64,000 nt of DNA, taken from Microbulbifer litoralis (GTDB taxonomy: Bacteria; Pseudomonadota; Gammaproteobacteria; Pseudomonadales; Cellvibrionaceae). The position numbers and the translations under genes are program-made. The notes below the pieces were generated by a model that saw nothing but the letters and a program-made list of their open reading frames with translations, did no database searches and was not told where the DNA came from. Of this stretch, positions 28,420 to 37,656 are shown in pieces (position 1 is the stretch's first letter; each line of letters begins with the position of its first letter). The stretch spans positions 186,001 to 250,000 of the forward strand of contig NZ_JALKCV010000001.1 in the NCBI RefSeq assembly GCF_023634065.1. The letters run 5' to 3'.

Positions 28420-28494
28420 TGGGGCGTAGCCAAGCGGTAAGGCAGCGGGTTTTGATCCCGTCATGCGTAGGTTCGAATCCTACCGCCCCAGCCA
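28420..28494 (+). tRNA. tRNA-Gln (TTG), second copy
   Basis: Identical over all 75 nt to the copy at 22807-22881. Lies 38 bp after the CAT tRNA and is probably expressed from the same promoter. Confidence 0.98.
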
Positions 28495-28601
28495 TTTCTT
28501 CCCTACTGGCGGAAAGTCGCCGGCGACTCGAACTCCCCACTGCCACTCTCCTGCGTTAAGCTTGCAAACACAGCCCAACCCTGCGAACGAATCGATGGAC
28601 G

Positions 28602-28984
28602 GTGCAGATTGAACGCTGCGTTCAGCGCGTCCGGGAAGAGTACGACAAGAACCCTGACACCTTTGCCGAAGACCACACCCGCCAGGATGCAGCCATCCTG
28701 AACATTCAACGTGCCTGTGAAGCAGCTTTGGACATGCGGCAACACCTGATCCAGGCAGAGGGACTCGGCATAGCCCAGAGTTCGCGGGATATTTTCCAGT
28801 TGCTCGCCGATGCCGGGAAAATCACCCGAGCCTAGGGCAACTAAAGAAGATGGTCGGCTTCCGCAATATTGCCGTGCACGAATACTAGAAACTTCAAATT
28901 CCCATTGTCGAAGCCGTGATCAGAGAGCATCTGGACGAATTTTTGCAGTATTCCGCCCGATTGCTGAGCGACCAGCCCGGCTAA
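28602..28984 (+). pseudogene. Broken HepT-like (DUF86) toxin gene
   Basis: The first frame (28602-28835) encodes a HepT-type helix bundle: IERCVQRVREEYDKNP, then TRQDAAILNIQRACEAALDM and AQSSRDIFQLLADAGKI. It stops at 28833, but another frame from 28832 continues with LGQLKKMVGFRNIAVHEY, the catalytic RX4HXY region of HepT, then a second stop (TAG), then KLQIPIVEAVIREHLDEF to 28984. Thus a frameshift and a nonsense codon interrupt the gene. No MntA-type nucleotidyltransferase antitoxin is readable upstream. The tail overlaps the end of the opposite TSUP gene. Confidence 0.85.
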
Positions 28985-29987
28985 ACAGCCCTTCCGAATG
29001 CTCCCGGCCCCCCTCGGCCATCCGCAACCCCACACGCCGCAACCGCTCAAAGGCCAGCAGGCAGGCACCCACGGCCATCAAGGCCACCAGCAACCCTGCC
29101 CCGCCCAGCGCCTCCCGCTCGGCGACACAGATCCAGGCAAACTGCCCCACGCACAGCACAGCGACCGCCAGAAGCGTGGAGCGCCGGCCGATCAGACCGA
29201 CGACGAACACACCCAGCGGCGCCCCCAGCGCAACCACCGGCGCGGCGGCCAGCCAGTTGCCAAACACCCCCGGCTGCCAATCGCCACTCAGTGACTTTAC
29301 GGCCACGCCAATAAGCGAACCGCAAGCCATGATCACCACCGAAGTGGGAATGGCCACCTTCAGGTCCACGCGGCTCAGCACCACCAGCGCGGTATAGATC
29401 ACCATATCGATCCCGACACCGGTGACCGACACCGCCGAAAAACCGGCCACGGCCCCCGATAACAAACCCACACGGAAATCCCGTGGACAACGCCCATCGC
29501 CGGCGCGCTCGAGGGCCGTGATCTCATTCAGGCGGTACAGGTGGAAGATACCAAAACTGCCCCACAACACTGCGAACACCAGCTTCACCCACAGTTCGGG
29601 CACGATAGGGGCAAAGAACAGGATACCGAGGGGAATGGTCGCCAGCGAACCGATCAGCGCCCCGCGCAGCATCGACCAGGCCAACGCCTGGCGCCGGCAC
29701 AGGATAAAGATACTGGCGCTGACCATACCGATCGACTGGACCGCAAAACTGAAATCGCGACCGAGACTCGCGGGCATATCGAACAGCAGCACCAGCACCG
29801 GAAAGCCCACCGTGCCACCCCCCATCGGCGTGGAACCAGCGGCATAGCTGCCGATGGCCATGGACAGGGCCATCGGCCAGTGCTCCCGGACAAGACTCCA
29901 GAGATCGAGGCCGACCACCAGTAACAGCCAGGCACCGTAGAACACGGCCAGCCAGCAAAGCCAGACCCACAGCAGAGAGGCGCGCAT
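28920..29987 (-). CDS. TSUP (TauE/SafE) family membrane permease
   Basis: A 355-residue protein with about nine hydrophobic helices and the TSUP pattern GSYAAGSTPMGGGTVGFPVL early and LLSGAVAGFSAVSVTGVGIDMVIYTALV in the second half. The family exports sulfite, sulfoacetate or related C1-C3 sulfonates; substrate is unknown here. The last 20 residues (GRSAIGRNTAKIRPDAL) read antisense through the HepT remnant, so the native C-terminus may have been changed by that insertion or decay. Confidence 0.82.
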   Translation of the reverse strand: MRASLLWVWLCWLAVFYGAWLLLVVGLDLWSLVREHWPMALSMAIGSYAAGSTPMGGGTVGFPVLVLLFDMPASLGRDFSFAVQSIGMVSASIFILCRRQALAWSMLRGALIGSLATIPLGILFFAPIVPELWVKLVFAVLWGSFGIFHLYRLNEITALERAGDGRCPRDFRVGLLSGAVAGFSAVSVTGVGIDMVIYTALVVLSRVDLKVAIPTSVVIMACGSLIGVAVKSLSGDWQPGVFGNWLAAAPVVALGAPLGVFVVGLIGRRSTLLAVAVLCVGQFAWICVAEREALGGAGLLVALMAVGACLLAFERLRRVGLRMAEGGREHSEGLFSRAGRSAIGRNTAKIRPDAL

Positions 29988-30129
29988 AGAAGAGCCAGAG
30001 AGGAAATGAAGTACTTTATTATCGGGTCGGGACAGAGGCTCCCCACCCCGTTATTCATCGACCGGGACCCGCCACCCGAACGGCGCAGCGGGCCGGAACG
30101 GAGCCCCAGAGGGCCCCAAACAACCGGTA

Positions 30130-30846
30130 TCAGCCCTCTGCGTGCATCTTTGCCAGCCTTGAGAACTGGTGCATGGAGCCCAGCTGCGCATACAGCGCCG
30201 GCAGGAAACCGCGCTTGCGGAAATCGGCGAAATCCTCTTCGCTTAGCTCGCCCAGCTTCTTCTCGTCGACGATATAGACCCCACCCAGGTTGATCTTCTC
30301 ACCACCGGCGGTGACGGACACATTCTGGGAAGCCAGCAGGTCCTTCTCTGCCAGAACGCTGACAAAGGCCCGGGTCATCTGCTCGCTCTCGAGATAGCCG
30401 ACCAGGTTTTCCTTCTTGGCCTTCAGGTAGTCGGTCTCCTCGCCGGACTCGGAAAACAGCGCATTGCCCTCTTCCTCGCCGACCACCGGACTGCCCTCGA
30501 TCAGGCCGACCATCAGCTGCTCCTTGTTCTCACCAACGGGCGCCAGCACGAACGGGTGATTGCGGACGGCACCGGGGACGAACACCCCCTTCCACTTCTC
30601 GCCATCCACGAACAGGTTTTCCCCCACCTTCAGCCCCATCAGCGCCACGGCCTGGAACTGGTCGGTATCAGAATTCTTGACAAAAACGATCGGGTATTCC
30701 GCACCCAGGCGGGAAAACTCGTGCGCGGTCACCGGGACCATATGGGCACTCTTGACATGCTCGAAGGTGCCCAGCTCGCGGACTTTCAGTTTGCCGTGGA
30801 CGTCGCTGCGCAGGGGGACGATTTTGGGGGGTTGTTGATCAGACAT
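30130..30846 (-). CDS. sapC: SapC family protein
   Basis: A 238-residue protein matching the SapC family (named after a Campylobacter S-layer-linked protein): KIVPLRSDVHGKLKVRE start, HMVPVTAHEFSRLGAEYPIVFVK, and YLESEQMTRAFVSVLAEKDLL. No signal peptide or membrane segment. In Alteromonadales, Cellvibrionales and Caulobacterales such genes stand next to TonB-dependent receptors, DUF6445 proteins and often flavin tryptophan halogenases; here the first two are present, the halogenase is not. Function unknown. Confidence 0.85.
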   Translation of the reverse strand: MSDQQPPKIVPLRSDVHGKLKVRELGTFEHVKSAHMVPVTAHEFSRLGAEYPIVFVKNSDTDQFQAVALMGLKVGENLFVDGEKWKGVFVPGAVRNHPFVLAPVGENKEQLMVGLIEGSPVVGEEEGNALFSESGEETDYLKAKKENLVGYLESEQMTRAFVSVLAEKDLLASQNVSVTAGGEKINLGGVYIVDEKKLGELSEEDFADFRKRGFLPALYAQLGSMHQFSRLAKMHAEG

Positions 30847-31163
30847 ACATCTATACCTGTTATTGATTGTTTATTCTGCTCAATAAGCGGACAGTATATT
30901 TGCCTTAAAGGAAAAGGGAAACACCTGACTCGTGGCTTCCTTATAAGACCCCGCACCTACAGCCAGGCAATACATCTACCCCGGCGGAGCACATAGAGCA
31001 GCTATACACACCGAATCCGGCCGCAACCATCGAACTAATACACTGTGGATAGCGCGGCTCTCCACTACACAATCCGCTCCAGCCAAGCTAAAATTGCAGA
31101 GCACACCGCTGACTTACAAGCCCGACAACCGATTTGACAGATCAAAACATAACAGAAAAAGAA
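30847..31163. other. Intergenic gap between sapC and the DUF6445-like gene
   Basis: A 317-bp AT-richer stretch without a credible gene. It must hold the sapC promoter. I searched it by eye for the TGAYAGCGYTGTCA palindrome found before the neighbouring receptor gene and did not find it. Confidence 0.5.
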
Positions 31164-31859
31164 TCAGTCATAGGTAACAAAAAGATTCGCTGTTAATCGC
31201 CCTGTGTCGGGACAGAAACTTATACTTTTCTCACTTAAGATATTCGCGCTGTGCAGCATTACCCCGCGATAAACCACCAAACGGTTGAATTTCGCAGATA
31301 CAAACCCAATCCTGGAAAACAAGTCATCTGATTCAGAGCAATATTTCTTGGGCCTGCGATATTTATTGAACTCGTAATAACAACAATCCAAATAATGCTC
31401 ACACCTTTCAGGCGTTATAGATTCATAGCCTGTACTTTTATGCTGATAAAAGCCTGTTCCGCCGTGACTTTCATCGCAGAGATACAGCAAGACAGCAAAG
31501 AGTGCCGGGTTACTTGTATCAAAATGAGGAGCCCTCTGCAATGGACCCAGCTCCTCTTCAGGTACAGTAATTAAATTGAGAGTCTCTTGGTGAATCTTGA
31601 GCTCGCTCGACAAAGGTATATCAAACTGCTCTCGAATCAGGGGATCTATACGATCCATGATGAAGGCCGCATGATTATCAGGCGCTGCAGTTCTGACACC
31701 CGGATATCCCTTGCGCTCCGCAGCCATAGGCCACGGAGCAAATTTCGCACTCTTCGAGAACGCAACCAAATCCTCTGGATTCTCGAGAAAGTCATCAACA
31801 ACCATGACTTTCCTTTTTTCATCACCAATTTCAAGAGTTTGCATATTCAGACTAATCAT
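31164..31859 (-). CDS. DUF6445-like protein, possible Fe(II)/2-oxoglutarate oxygenase fold
   Basis: A 231-residue soluble protein. The middle and end carry an HxD...H...R arrangement typical of Fe(II)/2OG dioxygenases: PHFDTSNPALFAVLLYL (HFD) near residue 112, VMLHSANI near 203 and GRLTANLFVTY near 220. This fits the DUF6445 proteins found with SapC and TonB receptors. Its base composition (visibly AT-richer than the rest of the window) differs from the core genes. A terminator lies between it and the receptor gene upstream, so it needs its own promoter or read-through. Confidence 0.7.
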   Translation of the reverse strand: MISLNMQTLEIGDEKRKVMVVDDFLENPEDLVAFSKSAKFAPWPMAAERKGYPGVRTAAPDNHAAFIMDRIDPLIREQFDIPLSSELKIHQETLNLITVPEEELGPLQRAPHFDTSNPALFAVLLYLCDESHGGTGFYQHKSTGYESITPERCEHYLDCCYYEFNKYRRPKKYCSESDDLFSRIGFVSAKFNRLVVYRGVMLHSANILSEKSISFCPDTGRLTANLFVTYD

Positions 31860-31909
31860 TTACTCAAGTGATTTATATCCTGAACCCTGTATATCACTTA
31901 TCTCGGGGC

Positions 31910-31942
31910 AAAAAAAAGCCCAGCTGAATGCTGGGCCTTTCC
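31910..31942 (-). terminator. Terminator after the TonB-dependent receptor gene
   Basis: On the minus strand: AAAGGCCCAGC, loop ATTCA, GCTGGGCTTT and a run of T8, starting 14 bp after the receptor stop codon. Confidence 0.92.
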
Positions 31943-31955
31943 TTAGCTCACGCTC

Positions 31956-34595
31956 TTAGAACTTGTAGCTGGCACCCAACTGGTACACTGCTTCGCCCTG
32001 GAACGACCAAGCCGGGAACCCCTCCTGAAGGGGAGCTTTCATACCGGTCGAGGAGCTTTCCGCACTAGCAGCGCCGTATTGAATGTCATCTTCCTCGAGA
32101 ACATTGATGGCCTCAAAGGTAACATCCAGATGGTCGGTAGCATACCAGTAAAAACTGAGATCCAGAGAACCGAAGTCATCGTGCATGCGGTTACCGTACC
32201 AGTAACCGCCGTCACGGATCAGGTACTCGGAACGGTAATTGTATGCCGCACGTGCAGAGAATGTATCGTTCTCCCAATAACCTACCAGGTTATATGCATT
32301 TTCTGAAGACTCGGTGAAGATCGGTAACTGATCCATAAACGCATCCTTCGGCGCTTCGGCATCGGTGTATGTATAGTTGGCAGCTACACCAAAGCCGTTG
32401 TCAAACGCGTGCTGGATTTGCAGCTCTATCCCCTGAATGTCTGCACCACCGGTATTTTTCAGGGTTTCGACCGCCCAAGAGTCACCACCGGCCGGATCTT
32501 CAAGACCGATCTGCTGGTCAACCAGAATCTCGGAGGTCACAAAATCATCAATGGACTTCACAAAATAAGTTGCAGAGACCAGATTGCCATTGCCATAGTA
32601 ATACTCAAGCGCGATGTCGGCACTGGTTGCCTTCATCGGCTGCAGGCCTTCACTACCAAAGCGCTGAGTCTGGTTGTTATCACGGTCGTCGGCAAAACCG
32701 CTGTAAGTCACCAGCATATCGTCGTAACTGGGGCGGCTGATAGTCTGCGACGCAGAGGCACGTAGAACCCAATCCTCCGACAGCTCATAGCGTACGGTAG
32801 CACTTGGCAGCACATCACTGTAGTCAGAACTGTAAGTAGACAAGGAGTAGGCGTAACCAATGTTCGCAGCGATCTCATCCGCCATGGGGTCTGTGCCGTC
32901 CAGATCGTACTGTGTACGGGAGACGTCGCTAGAGATGTAACGCAGACCGAAGTTACCGCTCAGGGCACCGGACTCGAAGTTGAACATACCGTACAAGGCG
33001 GTATTCTCTTCGTTCAGGTCGGAGTAACCCGCGCGCTCTTCCACCCACTTATCAAGACTTTCGCGGGTCAGGGCAACCATTGCATCCAGATCGGGTTTCG
33101 GTGCAGTAAAACCGTCCTGACCAACTTCGTACTCTCCGCTATAGAGGTCTGATGTCGGAACCTGAATCGGGTCACTCAGTACACCTCTGTATTTGCGGCG
33201 ATTGACATCGTGATCAGTCCAGCGTACGCCAGTTTTGAAGGAGGTCAGAATTCCCGCGTTCAGATCGAACTCGACATCCAACTGAGCATAACTTTCTTCA
33301 TCTTCTGCCGGGCCACTGGCGACCGCCCAGCCTTGCGGTCCCATGGTGTCGGCGAAGTCGTCCACCGTCTGGCTGGGATCACTGGTCGTGTCGATTTGGA
33401 TCTCTTTGCCAGAGGCATCAATGGAACCTTCCCACTTGGGCTGGGTCGCACTGATGTCCTGGAAATTGGTGGTGAAGTCGGTACCACCATCCGCCTTGGT
33501 GGAACCAATACTGCCGCTGACACTGAAACCGTCACCTTCATACTCGGTGCTGAAGTCAAAGGTATCGGAACCCATGGAAGACTTCCGACCCCAGGTCTGA
33601 TTGAAAGTATTGGCGGCAATCTCACTGCCCGGATCACCGCGGAAGTCCGGCGCGTTCTCGGTTGTGCTGGATACGCACAGACCCGCGGCGTTGGTAGAGT
33701 GGCAAGTAGTGCTGCCATTTTCGAGACCAGCCAGAGTAAAGAGATACAGGCTGTTGTTGGTGTTGTCCGCCTGCAAATCCAGGGACATGGCATGCAGGGT
33801 GAAAGACAGCGCGTCGGTCGGGGCGTATTGCAGAGTTACATCAAAAGCTTTGCGCTCCTGATCCTGCAGGAAGGTGGTCGGGGCCACATCGCCAGACCAG
33901 CGATAATCGGATTCGGTACCGCGGCGAACGTATTCACGGTCTTCAACAGCAGCGGAAACCAACACACCGAAAGTTTCTGAGTCATTTTTCCAGCTGTAAA
34001 GACCGGAAACTTCCGGGGCTACCTCGTCACTGATAGTCCCGACGCGACCCTGGGTACCGATCCAGGCAGTATTGGCATCCAGGTCCAGCGGTTTACGGGT
34101 TTTAACAATGACGGTACCGCCGATCCCACCTTCGTTCAGGTCGGCGCGAGAAGACTTGTACACCTCGATACCGCCAATCAGCTCCGCCGGCAGCAGGGAA
34201 TAGTTGAAGCTGCGATCGACGGGAATATTGTCGAACCAACCGGTAGATGCAACGTTCTGACCGTTCAACTGGGTCAGCGTCATCGTCGGCGCCGCGCCAC
34301 GAATGGATACGGAGGCACCCTGGCCGAATGAGCGACCAACAGTGATCCCGGGAATACGACCCAGTGCTTCACCTACGTCGGAGTCCGGGAACTTGCCGAC
34401 ATCTTCAGCAGACACGGCATCGACCAGATCGGTCGCGTCCCGCTTGATATTGACGGCATCCTGCAGGGCACCACGAATACCAGTAACGGTAATCTCTTCC
34501 AGAGAGGCATCCTGGGCCATTGCGAGCGGAGCTGCGAGGCCGCCACTCAGTACAGCTGCACTGACGGAGAGTGCGAGTTTGTTGCGCTTGAGCAT
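31956..34595 (-). CDS. TonB-dependent outer-membrane receptor, probably for GlcNAc or chitooligosaccharides
   Basis: An 879-residue outer-membrane transporter. Residues 1-27 are a signal peptide ending AMAQ; ITVTGIR is the TonB-box-like start; the plug (about 45-165) has DVGKFPDSDVGEALGRIPGI and SVSIRGAAPTMTLTQLNGQ; the rest is the 22-strand barrel ending in GASYKF with terminal Phe. It belongs to the carbohydrate-type group of Alteromonadales/Caulobacterales TonB receptors. Two operator palindromes shared with the nag and Entner-Doudoroff operons lie 68-110 bp upstream, which is the main reason to infer an aminosugar substrate. A strong AAGGAAGGGG ribosome site precedes the ATG. Confidence 0.88.
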   Translation of the reverse strand: MLKRNKLALSVSAAVLSGGLAAPLAMAQDASLEEITVTGIRGALQDAVNIKRDATDLVDAVSAEDVGKFPDSDVGEALGRIPGITVGRSFGQGASVSIRGAAPTMTLTQLNGQNVASTGWFDNIPVDRSFNYSLLPAELIGGIEVYKSSRADLNEGGIGGTVIVKTRKPLDLDANTAWIGTQGRVGTISDEVAPEVSGLYSWKNDSETFGVLVSAAVEDREYVRRGTESDYRWSGDVAPTTFLQDQERKAFDVTLQYAPTDALSFTLHAMSLDLQADNTNNSLYLFTLAGLENGSTTCHSTNAAGLCVSSTTENAPDFRGDPGSEIAANTFNQTWGRKSSMGSDTFDFSTEYEGDGFSVSGSIGSTKADGGTDFTTNFQDISATQPKWEGSIDASGKEIQIDTTSDPSQTVDDFADTMGPQGWAVASGPAEDEESYAQLDVEFDLNAGILTSFKTGVRWTDHDVNRRKYRGVLSDPIQVPTSDLYSGEYEVGQDGFTAPKPDLDAMVALTRESLDKWVEERAGYSDLNEENTALYGMFNFESGALSGNFGLRYISSDVSRTQYDLDGTDPMADEIAANIGYAYSLSTYSSDYSDVLPSATVRYELSEDWVLRASASQTISRPSYDDMLVTYSGFADDRDNNQTQRFGSEGLQPMKATSADIALEYYYGNGNLVSATYFVKSIDDFVTSEILVDQQIGLEDPAGGDSWAVETLKNTGGADIQGIELQIQHAFDNGFGVAANYTYTDAEAPKDAFMDQLPIFTESSENAYNLVGYWENDTFSARAAYNYRSEYLIRDGGYWYGNRMHDDFGSLDLSFYWYATDHLDVTFEAINVLEEDDIQYGAASAESSSTGMKAPLQEGFPAWSFQGEAVYQLGASYKF

Positions 34596-34662
34596 CGATT
34601 TCCCCTTCCTTTTTTATTGATATAAAGGTTTGGTTAGAAATTTTTTTCACCTTGTACCGCAA

Positions 34663-34704
34663 AATGATAGCGCTGTCATTCGTTTTTATGATAGCGCTGT
34701 CATT
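34663..34704 (-). promoter_or_regulatory. Tandem NagR-type operators before the TonB receptor gene
   Basis: Two palindromes, AATGATAGCGCTGTCATT (34663-34680) and TATGATAGCGCTGTCATT (34687-34704), with centres 24 bp apart. They share the TGAYAGCGYTGTCA core with sites at 44226 and 50595. The CG centre and symmetry are typical of LacI-family operators. Confidence 0.85.
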
Positions 34705-34993
34705 CTCACGAACGACAATACACACAAAAAAAATAAAATGCTACTGCTTTACCGGCAATTTGCAGGACCCTTCGTCCGTTTCCACTTTGCCATTTGGCTG
34801 TTTTGTGTTCATCGCAGGAAAAAATAAACTAAAACAAGAGGTTACGAATAGCCATCAGGCGACAGGAAGAGCGGAAGACGTAACGGGTAAAAAGTCACTA
34901 AAGACAACTTTAGCGGTAACAGCCAGCCGGCGAAGGCCGGGTTTCAATCAACGGGGAACATCGGGACGCGAAGGCGGGCCTGGAACATCCGTT

Positions 34994-35016
34994 CTGCCGC
35001 CAGTGAGCGGCGGCAG
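34994..35016 (-). terminator. Possible hairpin terminator after pyk
   Basis: An 8-bp perfect stem CTGCCGCC / GGCGGCAG with a 7-base loop, 22 bp past the pyk stop. There is no clear T run, so it may only be a 3' stabilising hairpin or a Rho-dependent end. Confidence 0.35.
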
Positions 35017-35037
35017 CACGGATATCCCGGCGGGGGG

Positions 35038-36474
35038 TTACTCGATTTCCTTGATACGCATGGAGTTGGTGTGGCCCCCCGTATTCAGGCGTTCGCCCTG
35101 GGTGATCAGGACCCGCTGCCCTTTCTGCAGGTCCAGGCGGGAGCCCAGTACCTCGATGATCGAATCCGTCAGGTGCCCCAGCGGCACCGAGGCCGGGTCG
35201 AACCCGACCGGCTCCACGCCGCGCAGCAGCACCAGCTGGCGCGCGACGCGCGGGTGGCGGGTGAGCGCGTAGATGGGCAATTGGGTGGTGGCGCGGGACA
35301 TGATGCGCGGGGTGCGGCCGGACTCGGTCAGGGCGGCCACCGCGCACAGGTTCTCGATCCGCGCGGCCACGTCGATGGCCGCCTGGGCAATCACCGTGTC
35401 GATGCGATCGGAGGCGCTCTGGCTGGCGGCCGGGCGCGGCACGCTGCCCAGATACTGCTCGGCGCCGACGATCACCTCGCTCATCGACTCGACCGCGGAC
35501 ACCGGATAGTCGCCGGCAGCGGTTTCCGCCGACAGCATGACCGCGTCGGTTCCGTCCAGCACCGCATTGGCCACGTCCATCACCTCGGCGCGGGTCGGGG
35601 TCGGGCTGGTGATCATGGATTCCATCATCTGGGTCGCGGTGATCACGCCGCGGTTCAGGGCATTGGCCCGGTTGATCAGCTTCTTCTGCACGCCGATCAG
35701 GGCCGGATCTCCGATCTCCACACCCAGGTCGCCGCGCGCCACCATGATGGCATCGGCGGCGAGGATCAGGTTGTCCATCTGCTCGTCGTCGGCGACCGCC
35801 TCTGCCCGCTCGACCTTGGCCACGATGGCCGCCTGGCTGCCGACCTCGAGCATGGCATTGCGGGCGGTTTCCAGATCCTCCGCACAGCGCGGGAAGCTCA
35901 CGGCGAGGAAATCCACCTCCAGCTCTGCCGCCAGCTTGATATCGCGGTAGTCCTTTTCCGTCAGCGCCGGCGCGGAGAGGCCGCCACCCAGCAGGTTGAT
36001 GCCCTTGTTGTTCGACAGCTTGCCGCCCTGCAGCACGCGACAGAAGAGTTTCTGCGGCGTGGTACCGGTGACCTCCAGCCGGATTTTGCCGTCGTCCAAC
36101 AGCAGGATATTGCCCGGCTTACAGTCGCTGATCAGGCTCGGGTAGTCGACACTGACCCGGGTTTCGTCGCCGCCGTTGGACGGACAATCCAGGTCCAGCG
36201 CAAACTCGCTGTTGTTCTCCAGCCACACGCTGCCCTCGGCAAAGCGCGCGATACGGATCTTGGGCCCCTGCAGATCGCCGAGCACAGCGACCATCTTGTT
36301 CTGGGCGGTAGCCGCCCGCCGCACTTCCTCCACGCGCTTGCGGTGATCTTCGGGGCTGCCGTGGGAAAAGTTCAGGCGCACGATGTTGACACCGGCGCGG
36401 ACCATTTCCTCGATTACGTGAGGCTTGTCGGTACCGGGGCCGAGAGTGGCGACGATTTTGGTGTGGCGAATCAT
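35038..36474 (-). CDS. pyk: Pyruvate kinase
   Basis: Converts phosphoenolpyruvate and ADP to pyruvate and ATP. The 478-residue product has KIVATLGPGTDKPHVIEEMVRAGVNIVRLNFSHG at the N-terminus (written here in part), the B domain, and the active-site/Mg segment TQMMESMITSPTPTRAEV with NAVLDGTDAVMLSAETAAGDYPV. It is the last gene of the Entner-Doudoroff block, 91 bp after gap; that gap contains a CCCTCTCCC/GGGAGAGGG hairpin (36517-36554). Confidence 0.96.
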   Translation of the reverse strand: MIRHTKIVATLGPGTDKPHVIEEMVRAGVNIVRLNFSHGSPEDHRKRVEEVRRAATAQNKMVAVLGDLQGPKIRIARFAEGSVWLENNSEFALDLDCPSNGGDETRVSVDYPSLISDCKPGNILLLDDGKIRLEVTGTTPQKLFCRVLQGGKLSNNKGINLLGGGLSAPALTEKDYRDIKLAAELEVDFLAVSFPRCAEDLETARNAMLEVGSQAAIVAKVERAEAVADDEQMDNLILAADAIMVARGDLGVEIGDPALIGVQKKLINRANALNRGVITATQMMESMITSPTPTRAEVMDVANAVLDGTDAVMLSAETAAGDYPVSAVESMSEVIVGAEQYLGSVPRPAASQSASDRIDTVIAQAAIDVAARIENLCAVAALTESGRTPRIMSRATTQLPIYALTRHPRVARQLVLLRGVEPVGFDPASVPLGHLTDSIIEVLGSRLDLQKGQRVLITQGERLNTGGHTNSMRIKEIE

Positions 36475-36516
36475 AGGGATCTATCAGGGCTTGTCTCAAA
36501 TATCGGGAGAGGCTTG

Positions 36517-36554
36517 CCCTCTCCCCTGGCCCCTCCCCCGCAGTCGGGAGAGGG
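36517..36554. repeat. CCCTCTCCC / GGGAGAGGG hairpin between gap and pyk
   Basis: Perfect 9-bp arms at 36517-36525 and 36546-36554 around a C-rich loop. Same family as 27152-27173 and 62377-62412. It could modulate pyk expression relative to gap, but this is speculation. Confidence 0.65.
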
Positions 36555-36565
36555 AAGTTCAGTGT

Positions 36566-37597
36566 TCAGGCGGGTTGCGCGGCCTTCTGCAACTCCAGTG
36601 CCTCGGCCATGGCCAGGCTGGTGTCGAGCATGCGATGGGAGAAGCCCCACTCGTTGTCGTACCAGGCCATTACCTTCACCAGGTTGCCGTTGACGCGGGT
36701 GTGGTTGCCGTCGAAATGGCTGGATGCGGTGGTGTGGTTGAAATCCGCGGATACCAGCGGCTGGTCACAGAAGGTCAGCACGCCGCCGCTCGCCTCGGCC
36801 GCCTTTTGCATGATCGCGTTGACTTCGTCCGCGGTGGTTTCGCGGCTGGCGATAAACTGGCAGTCCACCAGGGACACATTGTTTACCGGTACGCGTACGG
36901 CCATGCCGTCCAGCAGCCCCTTCAGTTCCGGCAGCACCAGGCCCACCGCCGCGGCGGCACCGGTCTTGGTCGGGATCATGTTGTCGGCGGCGGCGCGGGC
37001 GCGATAGATGTCCTTGTGCACCGCGTCCTGGGTGTTCTGGTCGTTGGTATAGGCATGCACAGTGGTCATGAAGCCGCGCTCGATACCCAGCTCGCGGTGC
37101 AGCGCCTTGGCCACCGGTGCCAGGCAGTTGGTGGTGCAGGACGCATTGGATACGATCTTGTGATCGGCGGTCAGCTTGTCGTCGTTCACACCGTAGACCA
37201 CGGTGAGGTCCGCGTCCTTCGAAGGCGCGGAGATCAGAACGGCCTTGGCACCGGCTTTCAGGTGCGCAGAAGCGGTGTCCTTGGTGGTGAAAAGGCCGGT
37301 GCACTCCAGCACCAGGTCCACACCCAGCTCTTCCCACGGCAGTTGGGACGGGTCGCGCTCCTGGCAGACACGCACGCGGTCGCCACCGATCACCAGGGAT
37401 TCGCCGTCGACGGCCACCTCGGTGTTGAAGCGTCCGTGAATGGTGTCGTAGCGGGTCAGGTGCGCGTTGGATTCCACCGGCGCCAGGTCATTGATGGCCA
37501 CCAGCTGGACGCGATCGCCATAGCCGGATTCGTAAATAGCGCGGGTGACATTGCGGCCGATGCGGCCATAGCCATTGATGGCAATTTTGATTTTCAT
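36566..37597 (-). CDS. gap: Type I glyceraldehyde-3-phosphate dehydrogenase
   Basis: Oxidises glyceraldehyde-3-phosphate, the other product of KDPG cleavage, to 1,3-bisphosphoglycerate. The 343-residue protein has NAD-binding [11 protein letters not shown], the catalytic [12 protein letters not shown] with the active Cys, and the C-terminal SWYDNEWG-like [13 protein letters not shown]. Lies 59 bp after eda in the same orientation. Confidence 0.97.
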   Translation of the reverse strand: MKIKIAINGYGRIGRNVTRAIYESGYGDRVQLVAINDLAPVESNAHLTRYDTIHGRFNTEVAVDGESLVIGGDRVRVCQERDPSQLPWEELGVDLVLECTGLFTTKDTASAHLKAGAKAVLISAPSKDADLTVVYGVNDDKLTADHKIVSNASCTTNCLAPVAKALHRELGIERGFMTTVHAYTNDQNTQDAVHKDIYRARAAADNMIPTKTGAAAAVGLVLPELKGLLDGMAVRVPVNNVSLVDCQFIASRETTADEVNAIMQKAAEASGGVLTFCDQPLVSADFNHTTASSHFDGNHTRVNGNLVKVMAWYDNEWGFSHRMLDTSLAMAEALELQKAAQPA

Positions 37598-37656
37598 CTC
37601 GCTAGCCTCGATTTATTGAATTTGTTACTTGCACTCTCGGTATCGGGACCAAAACC

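Noticed and set aside
28503..28745. An 80-codon minus-strand frame opposite the HepT remnant
   Set aside because: The plus strand shows HepT homology; the antisense frame has no recognisable feature or good ribosome site.
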